This document shows positions 12,031-23,633 of a stretch of DNA of 64,000 bases, piece after piece. Under the pieces are notes generated by a model. It was given only the letters and a program-made list of their open reading frames with translations, made no database searches and was not told the DNA's origin. A program made the translations under genes and the position numbers. The stretch lies in the NCBI RefSeq assembly GCF_020921035.1, contig NC_063157.1, positions 25,127,015 through 25,191,014 of the forward strand. Reading direction: 5' to 3'. The DNA is from Rhodamnia argentea. Taxonomy: Eukaryota > Streptophyta > Magnoliopsida > Myrtales > Myrtaceae. How positions within the stretch are numbered: position 1 is the stretch's first letter; each line of letters opens with the position of its first letter.

Positions 12031-14145
12031 CTCCAAATAGACCCATACACTTCTAGCATTTTACTTTTGCTTCCTTTTTGCATATGGATTTTCAGTCCAA
12101 TTTAGCATGGAGAATCTTTAATCGTTATAAATGTATCTCATTTCTTGCTAAAAAACTTAAGACAGACAAGCATAAAGAAAGCACATTTTAGTTTTTGATA
12201 ATATTTTAATTTAATTCATATTAACTACAATTAACATCGACATTTATAATTAAGCAAAAATGTCTTATTGTGTTCAAATGAAAATATAACAGAAATTTTA
12301 ACCAAAAATTATAGAAGGAACGATTTTCAACATTTTAAAGTCGTCGTAGACACTACCCGACAGTACTAAAGGAATTGTGGAAGTATCGAGGCTTAAAACA
12401 CTCGACTTAGTTCCTCATTGTTCAAATACATAACAATAACATTCGTTGCTTTTAAACCGCCGTTATTACGTCCACCGTTATCCTTAAATTGTTATCTGAT
12501 TACGTCCCTGATGCATTTTTCTATTCTACTCAATCCATCGATGCCGAAATAATCATATAAACATTAATATAGACTCACATCGATGTTCACCAAATTGACC
12601 AATGATATAAATTAAAGGGAAAAGGAAGTAAACCAACTATCGGGTCGCTGTCCGCCACCATGCCTAAGCCGAGGCTCCAACTCTATTTCGCAATTACATT
12701 TCGTAAGCATTCTAAACTAAAAAAAAATTTTCGTTTTATAGTTTTAGACACCACGGGATATTTATGTTACGAACTCTTTCCACAACATTTTCATAAGACT
12801 TTAGATGAGTTTAGTGGAAATCCCAATCTAGGGCGCAATTGCATTTAATCCAACGCCCATTGTGCATAAAAAATGCAGGTTCGTTTAATGGTCGAGTCAA
12901 ACGTTGTTACTACGAAAAAGAAAAAGACAAAACTTGTCCGTACTTGCCAACTAAGACAATGCTACATTAAATGACGAAAACGATAGTCCAAAAAATATAA
13001 ATAAATAAATCAAATGAAAAATCCGAAAATTATAGATTGAATTAAAAAAAAGGTTTTTTGTGAAATGGAGCCCTAGACCCAAAGGCAGAGTCACTAGCCC
13101 AAACTAGACCACATGCAAACTCTAATTTCGAAAATTGACCGACTCCTACCACGTTGTGAATTATGCACTTTAATCAATTAGAAAAAAGTGGGAAGTCTTT
13201 CATTTTGTAAATAAAGTCACGTCGGCATTTTCCGTTAGCCAAGTTGAATGGAATGAACGGAGCGACTCGTTCGCACCAATTTGATAAATTTTAGGATTGA
13301 TCGTACAAATTTGATAAATTTTAGGATTTGATTATATTTTTTGCAAGTTTTATGACTCAATTGCACTTTTGTAACAAGATTTTACGGCTTATAATGAATA
13401 TATTCCATTAAAAAAAGTGGGAAGTCTTTCTTTTTTGTAAAGGGCATCGAAACGAAACTTAGCGCAATGCCATTTCAACCGATGCATTAATGAGTACACA
13501 GAAGCCGATATAATTATCGTATCCCGAATAATTATCCGACTAAATTATGCTTTCTTTAAGGCGTAGCAATAATAGTTCAGTATTGTATCAAGCTGCGCAA
13601 TGATTTTTTTTTAATTAATCAGAACATATCGTACAAAAACAAATGATCACATGACATTTTTGCCAATTTATTACACGCGCTAGGAAATTATTTTAGGACG
13701 TTGGGAAGACAAAACCCCAAAAGTATGCGTGGCGATGGACACGTCCTAAAATCCGTGTCCACATGCAAGTGCCAAAACCATACGAGGAATCAATGCTCGA
13801 TATGTGTGTATGTATGTGTATATACAAATCCTAAAACTTAAAAAAGTATAATTAAGTTTTAAAATTTTTTAAATTAATAAAATTAAGTTCTTTCATTAAC
13901 ACCGTCAAAATTAATTTATCTCTCTTACGTGGCATTAATTATTATTTATGAACAAAAATTAAAATATATTAAAAACTAAAAAAAATGCTGACTTAATTTT
14001 TTTAATATTTTATCTCTCCTACGTGGCGTCCTACGAAGCATTAAGGTTAACTAAAGCACAATTGGTCAGAATCCTAATTTCTACACAAAATATTAATTAA
14101 ACTAGGCTAGAAATCCAAATAAAATTCATAAAAAGACAAACTTAA

Positions 14146-14262
14146 AAAAATAAAAAAATAGCTAAAACTAAAAAAAAAAAAAAAACCACAAAAAACACAA
14201 GCATCCCCTGCTTATATTTTTTCTTTTTAATTTTTTTTAGCTTTTTATTTTTACTCTAATTT
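14146..14262. repeat. A/T-rich palindrome
   Basis: AAAAATAAAAAAATAGCTAAAA is mirrored by TTTTAGCTTTTTATTTTT about 70 nt later, so the stretch could fold as one hairpin with a loop around CACAAGCATCCCCTGC. No gene lies nearby. Confidence 0.5.
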
Positions 14263-14451
14263 AAGTAATATTATGTTTGGATGAAATTGTCCTTAATAAG
14301 GTTAGTATATTTAACCACCCAATGAGGTTAGACTCTTATTTAACACAGCATGGCCATTTGAGCATTTATTTAAAACGCAGTCTATTTTAGGTCCATATGT
14401 GAGAAAATGAAAGTACTTTATATTTTTATTTGAAATTTCTCCAAAATTTAG

Positions 14452-15226
14452 TAAGGGCGAGCATGACTATATTTTATTTTTACGTCTAAAAATTTTTCTA
14501 CTTTTATTTAACACTCTTTTTAAAAGCAGAAATTAAATTTTGATAAGAGAAATTTTTTAGTAACGGTTGAAAATTTCTATTTCTGGAGCATTATTAACAC
14601 AAAATCTTATACGAAAAATTATTATTGTTTGTTGAAAAATTTCTACTTCATTTTTATTTTATTTTTAAATTTCTTTGAAAAACATTTTTTATTATTAAAA
14701 ATATTATTTATTTATTTTTATCTCCGTGCGGCCGGAGATAGTGACTCGATGGTTGTGGGCAACAACGGCAAGCTGTGGTTTACGATAGGTGGCGGCGGTG
14801 GTTGGCGGGGTTAGGTGATGATGGCCGGTGGCAACGGTGTCGTTGTGCGTTGTAGCGACTAGAAGTGAGCGGCGGTGGCGGCAACGGTTGGCGGCAGCGG
14901 TCGATGGGGGGAGGCAGCGGCCGGCAAAGGTCGACAGTGGGTGGCGATAGCGCATGCATGGTTGGGAGAGAGAGGCGTTGAAAATGAAAAGAGGCCGAAG
15001 TGAGAAATGGATATTAATGTTGAGAGATTTCTAATTTTAAAATAGAAGTAACTTTTCTTAACTTCTAGAATTAGCTCGAAAATAATTTCAGAAGTAAAAT
15101 GTAATGTTGTGTAACCAAACGAATTTTTTTTGAAAAATTATATTATCAAACAGATTTTTACTCAAAAAATACTTATAAAATAAAAATTCATTTCTAAAAG
15201 TGTCACCACGAGGGATGCGCGCCCTC
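14452..15226 (+). mobile_element. Non-autonomous DNA element with AT arms and a GC-rich core (copy 1)
   Basis: The left end TAAGGGCGAGCATGAC and the reverse complement of the right end, AGGGCGCGCATCC..GTGACACTTTTA, are imperfect terminal inverted repeats. The arms are over 70% A/T. The core (about 14730-14955) is a GGTGGC/GGCGGTGG-type degenerate minisatellite. A second copy lies at 53656-54587 in opposite orientation and shares the arm sequence around GAAAAATTATTAT and AAAAATTTCTACTTCATTTT. I see no transposase. An 8-9 bp target duplication is not recognisable. Confidence 0.6.
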
Positions 15227-15705
15227 AACTCCTCACGAGGTATAAAAAAAAACTATTAAATTCAAAGGGCCATTGTCTTTTTTTTGTGTTTTTGGTCGGG
15301 AAGGGCCATTGTCAGTCAGGAAAACTTTTCAGGTGAACTTTAGGTCTTGGACCAAAAAAAAATATATGTTCAGGTCTTGGAATATTACAGTCGTTAAACG
15401 AAAAAGGACCCCTGCGACTTTTTGCGCGGGGTCACCGCCGTTCGACTTGCCGTTTTCCCGTTTCCATCGCTCCCGGTTACCGTTGCCGTGATTTAACGGC
15501 GAGAGGTAACTGCGGCCGCACCCCCAAAAAGGGTCTACCAGCGAAGTCAAGAACAGAACGCGATGACGTGGCAACCGGCGATTGGAACTCCGCGAGGGAC
15601 CGCAGCTTTCGACAGTGTAGAAGATTCGGGCCAAACTTAATCCCCCAGCCCCGGGGTTTAAGAAAAATAAATTAATAAATAAAAGCCGCGAAAATTTTAA
15701 GGAGC

Positions 15706-15713
15706 TATAAATA
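15706..15713 (+). promoter_or_regulatory. Probable TATA box of the NC2-alpha gene
   Basis: TATAAATA lies about 340 nt upstream of the start codon. It is followed by a pyrimidine-rich leader with a CT microsatellite (about 15885-15920). Position and context fit a core promoter with a ~300-nt leader. Confidence 0.5.
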
Positions 15714-16047
15714 TTAAAAAAGCGAGGGAATTTGGAGGCGGTTTTTTTTTTCTCCCCTCTTTTTAAAGAGAAAAGTGAGGCCTCCTGCTGCTGCTGCTTC
15801 TTCTTCCTCCCTCCGTTTCGTTCTCTGCGGAACCCTTGTCATCGCCGTTCCTGTACTTGTCCTGGTTCGGAGATAGGCTCTGTTTCTCTTTCTCTATCTC
15901 TATCTCTCTCTCTCTCTCCCTCCGCGCGAGCAGAGGCAGGGGCTGCTAGGGCAAGAGCGGAGAGCTCGCCGCTTGTACCCTCGGGGGCTGTCTTTTTTTT
16001 TTTTTTTTTTAGGGTTTTGCCTCCTGCGCTGGTGATCGTCTGGCGAC

Positions 16048-19000
16048 ATGAGGAAGAAGCTCGACACTCGCTTCCCGGCGGTAAGCAGACGCTAGTTTCT
16101 GGCCATGTGACTCTGTTATTGTCGCGCGTGTTGTTTTCCCCCTTTTCTTTTGTGTTCTTTTTTTTTTTTTAAAGGTTTTTCTAGTTATTTTTCAGCCGAG
16201 CTGAACGCGTCGTGCATGGGGCGCGTTTACATGGTTCTGTTCTGTTTTTTTGTTTTTCATCTCCCGGGCGTGGGTTGTGCTCCGAACTGTGATTATGCGT
16301 CGGTTTTTCCGTATCTAATTGATCTTGAATTCGGTGGGCGAGAGGTTGTGATTGCGAATTAGCTGCAATGGTGCGTTTTTGCGACGGCTAATAGTTGACA
16401 TGAATTAGATATTTTGGCAGAAGTTAACGCAAGCAGTGTTCGTATTCAGTTGGGACATGCTTCTGATCGTAGTTTACTGGGTTATCTGTCATTATTTCGA
16501 ATGCTCGTAGCCATGCGATGATGCACGACATCGATTTCTTAGCAGTTGGAGAATTGTTTGTCCAGCAATACTATGCACTCAGTTACTTTACCAGTTTCGC
16601 GTTTGCACTGTGGAACACATGCCAAAGTGACAGTCTTTTCGTGCCTATGTTGGTTCATTTGAAGTGATGTATCTTGTTGACTTGTGGATTATTGGAAATT
16701 TTTGTATCTCAGGACTAGCTTGCATGGGTGGGGTATATCTAATTAGCATTAGGCAGACATCTGAATCATAGATTCCTTTTTCTCTTGGGAGGATGGTTTG
16801 CCGAGGAAGACTCTCCTTTTGGATATCTGGCTGTGAAGTGTTAGTGAAACTGAAGAAAGAGCTATTAGCTTTAGAAGTCAAAGCGAGTTTCTTGTTTCCT
16901 TAGCAAGTAAAACGAGGATGTTTTGTTCCTCTTTGGAACGTAGGTTAAATTAATCCAGGAACTCAAATAGTGATAGCAATTGCCTCTTGTGGACAAAAAC
17001 TACACGAGCCATTATAGGACAAATGGCAAACTACTAACTATGGAATGTGCGAAATTCAAATTGATAGCCTATAGTATCAAAAGTTTCACAGTGCTTACTT
17101 GCATTTTCTACGATGCAAATCCATTATTACTTCCATAAAATATGTTTCACAGGTTGAAAGTTGTGCTTGTACTCAGCTTATGGTCTCCTTAGATAAATTA
17201 GTGACGGTTGGACAAGCCAACATCTATTCTGTCAGTATTGTATAGCTGAAATAGGCTTAATAGTTGGAACTGTTTGTCCATTCTCATTAAGAAGCTTTGG
17301 TTTTCCCCCTTGTCTTGTTCTTGTTCTTGTTCTTGTTTTTCTTGCCATTGGAGAAGCAATTAGATGAACTCCACATCAGTTTTTTTTGGCATCCTCAAAA
17401 TGAAAAGAAGTGAAAACTGTATGCAGAATTGGCTGATTTTATGAAGCTACCTTATTGAATAAGGATTAAGTGCTTGCACAAATCACAAGGTAAGAATGGA
17501 TGGTTGATGTTAGTGCAGAAGGGCAGTCCTTAAAAAAAAAAAATCAAGGTGAAGTTTTTGACTGAAAATAAGCGGATGAGGTACTTCAGCTTGTAGACTC
17601 AGATTCGTCAAGTTTGTTTAAGTTTTGCGGAGAGCAAACAGTTAATTGCTAAGGCTCAATGGTTGAGTGCTGAAATTCTTATGACAGAAGTGTTGAGCTC
17701 ACTTTAGGATCAAACAACAAGTGGACGTAGTGTTTTCTTCGGAAACAGGGGTAGGCAACTTGATGTCCGCTTATAATACAGATAGATGATTTTTAATTTG
17801 TCTGACGTCATTGTGATGGCCAAGCTAAAACTGTCCTGGTTTGTCACCCGATGTCTTGATGTTTGGGCTTCAGGTTCACGTACCTGGCCGTGAATTCTCT
17901 GATGTCCCTCATCCGTTCTACTGTTTACGGAATAACTTTGTGTGATTGACAGCAATTCCTTTTATAGGCCCGGATTAAGAAAATTATGCAAGCTGATGAG
18001 GATGTTGGGAAGATTGCTATGGCTGTGCCTCTTCTTGTTTGTAAGTGCACATCATCTGCATTTTGGTCGGTTTATTCCTCTCTATTTCATAATTGATAGG
18101 ATTGGCCTGGAGACTTGCTTTTGCAGTTGATCTCATTTATGTCAGCAAGAAAATCTCACTTTGATAAATCATTGCTCATGCTCTTCTATCATAATGTCCA
18201 GCTAAGGCATTGGAACTGTTCCTGCAAGACCTTTGTGATCGGACATATGATATAACCTTGAAGAGGGGAGCTAAGACACTGAACTCCTTGCATCTGTAAG
18301 CAGACTTATAGTATTTTGTCTTCCCCCTTTCTCTCTTTTTTTTCTCTTCCTTCCTTTCCTAGTTAAGATTCCCTTGTTGTGCTGGGGAGAATTGCTCCAC
18401 TGCTTGATTTTCTCTTCCTTCCTTTCCTAGTTAAGATTCCCTTGTTGTGCTGGGGAGAATTGCTCCACTGCGTGATTTTCTCTTCCTTCCTTTCCTAGTT
18501 AAGATTCCCTTGTTGTGCTGGGGAGAATTGCTTCACTGCTTGATTTTCTCTTCCTTTGCCCCCTTCAAGCATGCGAAATTGTATGTATGGGATTCCTGAT
18601 TGGGGAGCATTTTTCCCTATCTTCCTCCTCCCTGCTTTTTCCCTTGAAAGAGAATATGGCAGAATTTAATGTTCTCTCTGTCCCCTATTTCTTTCCTTAG
18701 AATAGTTGTTTCGAGGTGAATAGCTCTATAACTCTGCTCCTTTACTGCAGGAAGCAGTGTGTTCAAACCTTTAACGTATTTGATTTCTTGAGGGAAATTG
18801 TGAGCAAGGTTCCTGATTTAGGTGGTTCCGACACTGCTGGAGATGATCGGTCTGCTGCTAAAAGAAGGTTAGGTAAATGTGAATTTAGAAGTTTACCATT
18901 TCAGTGAGGGGATATGGATATTGATTTCACTTTATGTATTTGATTATCAGGAAAATGGTTGATGATGGGGAAAATGACACTGATGATGAATCAAAGAGGA

Positions 19001-20012
19001 GCCGCATGGTAACGTTTACCATGATTATGGATATTATCATCATTCCTCTCTTTTCCCTTTATATGGCTTGCCTTATCACATCATCTCGATTGTCCAGCCC
19101 ATTGGTTACACTGGATCTCATATCCGTGGATGAATGTTGCTTATCTTTTATGCTATGTTTGGGAAGGTAGAGAGAGTGGAGGGGATGAAAATGTTGGCGG
19201 CAAGTTGAGTAAAATTTGGAAATTTGTGAGAGGAAGAGTGAGGTAAAATCAAAAGTTTGTTTCTTTGCCCACCCTTTCAAAACAAAGCCTTGTAGTAAAT
19301 AGGCATTTTTGCTGCTCTACTAACTTAATAGTATTATCAGTGTCCAATGAGTACTTACTGCAGCTTTGTTTTCAGTAAAATGCTTCTGTAACTTAGTTTT
19401 GAAGAATGACAGCATAGCAAAATATTCTTGCAACTCAAGATGATTGTTATCTGGTGTCTGAAGCTCGTTCAGCCTTATTAAACTGAATCCAGATTTACTG
19501 ACAAATTTAAATGTTCCTTCTCCGTGCCATTTCAACTTCAGAATGATACTGGTCACACAGGCAGTGTTGGGAGAGGTAGGGGTAGGGGCAGAGGTAGGGG
19601 TCGTGGGCGAGGTGGTCGAGCCTCAGAGGGGGATGCAACTGCGCAGAATGAGAAGTTTGAAGTCGATGGAGATGTTCCACAGCGGGACAATTTGAATCAG
19701 GATCTTGAAGGGACTGAAAATGGTGACCATCTCTGTGAATCAAAAGAGAGCATTCCTACTCCTAGATCTGCAGAGCTGCCTGTTCGGAACTTTGACCTGA
19801 ATGTGGATTTGGATGAAAATGGGGACTCAAAATCCATATTAGCTTCTGGTCCGGCCAGTTCATCAGCAGCTCCTAACACTGGATTGAAGCATGAGGAATA
19901 TCCTGGGTGGTCCCTTTCCGAAGTTGAGAAGATGGCTATCGATCCCATTCAGCTCGCAAACATGAATAGAAGGATGGATGAGTACGATGAAGACTACGAT
20001 GAAGAAGGCTAG
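16048..20012 (+). CDS. NF-YC11: Dr1-associated corepressor, NC2-alpha / NF-YC11-like
   Basis: The product is the histone-fold subunit that pairs with NC2-beta (Dr1) on TBP-DNA and blocks TFIIA/TFIIB entry, repressing RNA polymerase II initiation in the nucleus. Six exons (16048-16080, 17968-18040, 18202-18295, 18751-18867, 18951-19008, 19542-20012) encode 281 aa in frame. The H2A/CBF-type histone fold covers about residues 8-90 and opens with MRKKLDTRFPAARIKKIMQ. The tail has seven RG dipeptides (136-149), a DLN-type segment FDLNVDL (209-215, resembling an EAR repression motif) and an acidic C-terminus DEYDEDYDEEG. The length and N-terminus match Arabidopsis NF-YC11 well. The first intron is long (1887 bp), a common site for plant regulatory sequence. 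Confidence 0.93.
18341..18557 (+). repeat. 68-bp tandem repeat in intron 3 of NC2-alpha
   Basis: Three nearly identical 68-bp units and a partial fourth lie head to tail; TCTCTTCC recurs at 18343, 18411, 18479 and 18547. Units differ by one or two bases (for example GCTTGATT versus GCGTGATT). The array lies wholly in the intron between exons 3 and 4 and adds no splice-critical sequence. Confidence 0.9.
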
Positions 20013-20753
20013 GTCAGCAGGGTTTTTTGGTGCTATTACTTTTGTGAATCCTCAGTGTTGATGCAAAAATCATTAGATGTGTTTGAATAGAGGTTTAGAC
20101 AGCTCACATGCTAAACTTAGGAAACAATGTCTAGACAGGGTCAAAATTGACTATATTCAAGCTCCTTTAGGAAGTTCATAGTTTAACGGGTCAGATTGTA
20201 TACTTGTACAGAAGCTTTTGATGGTTGTCACTTGGTGTTATCATCACTCAGCTGATCATTGTCACTAACTTTTAATCCCTTTTTTAGTTTGAAATGTACT
20301 TTATTTCAATGCACGAGTGCATCATATTATATATGTGTTAACCATCTTGTCTTGTACTCCTGTGTGAGGAAAAATGATGTCTCATAGTTCACCAAAGACG
20401 ATGTCCGCCATGGTGGGATACGACCTCACATTTTTTCTGTTTATTCTTGGGGCAATGTGAATTCTTCGGGTTGAAAGGTGTTCGCATTTATGTGAGCTTT
20501 TAAAGCCTCAACCAATGTAGAGCGTGCTGTGTATACCTAACAGTCTGGAAGTTTGATCCTCTGGTTTGAGTAACTTTTCCACCAATCATCCAATGTCCAT
20601 TTTCTGGAACCACGGTGTTTGCTTGGGTCACTGCGGAGTCCCATCTCTGCTTTGTGCATAAATGCGACGAACCAAGCTTCTAAAACTATCGTCAAGAACC
20701 AACACAAGCAAACCAAAGCAGCACAAGGCTCTTATCCTTCAGGACGAATTCCT
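20013..20753. other. Intergenic: NC2-alpha 3'UTR and ankyrin-gene promoter/leader
   Basis: This 740-bp stretch probably holds the NC2-alpha 3' UTR and the promoter of the ankyrin gene. The reading frame of the ankyrin exon is open upstream to about 20619 but contains no in-frame ATG before 20754. I see nothing else. Confidence 0.5.
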
Positions 20754-23633
20754 ATGGATCCTAGGCTCTCCGAAGTTATCCAGTACGAAGATGTCACCTC
20801 GCTCCGCGCTTTGTTAGCTGAAGATCCGCTGATAATGGAAAAAGCCGTGCTGGGACCAACGGCAGAGACTCCTCTTCATGTGGCTGCGCTCGCTGGAAAG
20901 AGTGAACTGGTGAAGGAGATTGTTAGCAGGAAGCCCGATTTTGCAAGGGAATTGAACCACGACGGCTTCACGCCGTTACACATTGCGTCGGCCACGGGGA
21001 ATTTGGAAGTCACGCGGGAGCTTCTAATGTTAGGCCCCGATCTTTGCGTGATCAAGGACAAAGGTGGCCGGACGCCGCTCCACTATGCGGCCATCAAGGG
21101 GAGGGTCAAGGTAATCGAGGAGTTGCTCTCCCAGTGTCCTCAGGCCCTCAAGGAATGCACTGCTTGCGGCGAGACCGCACTTCACCTGGCCGTGAAGAAC
21201 AGCCAGTTTGACGCGCTCAAGAAGTTGGCGGAAAAGGCCAGTGAAGATGGAGATGCAGACGAACTGGTGACCGCCGAGGATGATGATGGGAACACAATCT
21301 CGCAGCTGGCCGTGGCTTCGAAACAGCTCCGGGTATGTTCCAGCCTTTTGAGGGTAGTTCACAAAGAATTGCTCTGCTTAGATGCAGGACTATGGATAGT
21401 CGATAGCCTGATAATTTCATTTCTGCTGGAGGAAGGAAAACAAGTAGGTGAAGTGAAAATCTCCCAAAATGTTTCTAGTCCTTGTTAAGTCCTCTGAGCT
21501 TTCTTCTTTGAGTGAAGCATGCAGAACAAGATGGCAAGATTAATTTGAGAGGCAAAAAGGTCGTAAACACTAAAGGAATCTGAAAGATAGTAACCCAGAT
21601 GGATATGATCCGTGGGTGTTATTATATTAGCTCAATCTACTGAAACTGGTCTCTGCACAGATTGCAGGAACTAGATAACCATTAGAGCAAGAAGAAAATG
21701 GTTAAAACGTCAGACGGAACATGAGCTGAATCGATTTCGAACATATGGATGATCCAGAATCATCTATCAGAAGGATTTTTCTTTCCCATTAAGTCCATGA
21801 CTTCATTGCTGTTTTTGCAAATTCCTCCAAACAAGACAAGAAAAGAGAAGAAAAGAAGAAGAAGAGGTCATGTCGTTTGAGATGAGTCACGCGAGATGAG
21901 TCCGACTTATCAATTTACCAAGTCTGGCTAATATCTTGGTGTCCCTCCCAAGCTGTGTCACTAATCCTTTCTGAATTGCAACCTGTCCTAATCCGACACT
22001 GATTTGATCGACGCTACGGGGCCAAGTATAGCCGAGTGTCCTGTTTTACGCGTCAAAATGATCGGTTGTGCGTCCTCAGAAATCTACAAAACTTCAGGAA
22101 AAAAAAAAATCTGCTAGAAGGTCGTGGCGTCCTTCGAATACTCTGATTTCGCTCCTTCTGTTGTCGAATGCTTGAGCCGAAGGGTCATGGACCCCGAACA
22201 ACCAGATTCTTCCACAACTACCAATCTACGAACAAACTCCAAATTCATTCAAGAAGCGTAAGCTGTCAACAAGTAACTCGACTTGCCGTGATCATGGTCC
22301 CCTCAGACATGGTCCACACATGGACATCAAGAGCTACTCAAAACTCACACCAACCAACTCATCTATGGACAAGACACCTCTCTGTCAGCTGACAAAGACT
22401 TGCCTGCCCATTCTCAATCTTCTACATTCCCTGTGTCTCTTAGAAATATCCTGTTCAGATCCATGTTTCGTCCCCTGGGCTATATCGACAGTCTCGTTGT
22501 GAATGAAACCACAAGATTATATCTCGTGGCAGTAGGAGTGTGGCAGTAATTTTGGGCTAGTAACTTTCATCGTCGAGGTAGTAATTGTTCAAACCGATGC
22601 AGTAACGGTCACAGGATCGTAGAATCTCACGGATTCCCTGCAACACAATCATTTTTTCTTGTAAGAGAATCTTTTCTAGTAAGGATGGAGATCTGAAAAG
22701 AGAAGAATGAAACTATTAGGACGTTGGATCTTGTCACTGTTGGCATGTAAAGATTGCGAACATAGTTCCAGAGCATAGTCGTTTACGAAGAATTGGTCGC
22801 TCGAAAATCTACGTGAGATGCCCAGTTTCAAGTTGGAGCGTTCTAATTGACTCCGATCTCGTTGTCAAACATACCTGACATAAAAAAAAACTCGAAATGC
22901 TGTGAGTTAACATTTCTTACCGTAGCCTCTCACTATTCTCATTCTGCTTGTTTATTTGATATGGGTAAAAAAATGGCAGATCCTAGACTTCCTGAAGAAG
23001 CAAAACATGGCGAGCAGAGACACTATCGACGTTGTTTCAGGTGATCAGCTCGATGAACAAACCAATGCCAAGCCTCAAGCAAATCGAAGCAAGAAGGCGG
23101 CTACAAAAGCGGACTCAAGGCAGCAGTCGTGCAGCAGCAGCATGTGGTCGGAAGTGGAGCAGATGGTGCTAGTCGTGGCGAGTTTAATAGCAACCATCAC
23201 ATACCAAGCAGGACTGTCTCCTCCACAGACCATTTGGGGCGACAACATGAAGCTGAACGAGCAATGCACGTCCCACCATTCCTTCTTCAGCTCGACGAAG
23301 CTGTGCCCCGTGACCGCTTACTATCTCTTCATGTCCTTCAACACTTCCGGGTTCTTCTCCTCCATTTTCCTCATATTCTTCTACAGGAATCCAGCCTACG
23401 TCCAGGTTCTGCTGCCCGTGGCTCTGCTCTCCATGGTCGTCACCTACATAACTCTTTCCGTGACCATGTCCCCAAACGGTCTCTCCTTGCTCTTGATATA
23501 CATCATCACACTTGCGATCTTCCTCTATTGCATGTTGGCAGTCGAAGTGGTCAAGACGATCTTCCGCAAAGCCTGGCTTTGCAGCAGGCAAAGTAACGGC
23601 CTTGGTCACAAGCACCACGAAAGAGGCGATTAG
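20754..23633 (+). CDS. Ankyrin-repeat membrane protein with C-terminal PGG-type domain (BDA1/ACD6-like)
   Basis: Two exons, 20754-21332 and 22980-23633 (intron 1647 bp, GT-AG, phase 0), encode 410 aa. The start MDPRLSEVIQ is the usual opening of BDA1-type proteins. Ankyrin repeats lie at about 38-67, 71-100, 105-134 and 139-168, with a weak fifth at 179-193; TPLH motifs occur at 39, 73 and 107. The second exon has a basic linker and then the PGG domain with four predicted membrane helices (about 252-271, 305-326, 332-353, 360-383). The family acts in plasma-membrane or ER immune and salt-stress signalling; the substrate or partner is not evident here. The signature AGLSPPGG is AGLSPPQT in this protein. 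It stands alone, although such genes are often clustered. Confidence 0.88.

Larger units (their letters stand above)
11050..15700. other. Gene-free AT-rich region with repeat elements
   Basis: No supported gene lies in this 4.6 kb. It holds a MITE-like element (11715-12030), two nearly identical short segments (AAAAAGTGGGAAGTCTTTC near 13183 and 13411), a roughly 30-bp tandem pair near 13272-13325, an A/T palindrome (14146-14262) and a large inverted-repeat element (14452-15226). The remaining stretches are anonymous AT-rich sequence. Open frames around 14700-14950 and 15330-15630 are by-products of GC-rich repeats or promoter sequence. Confidence 0.6.
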
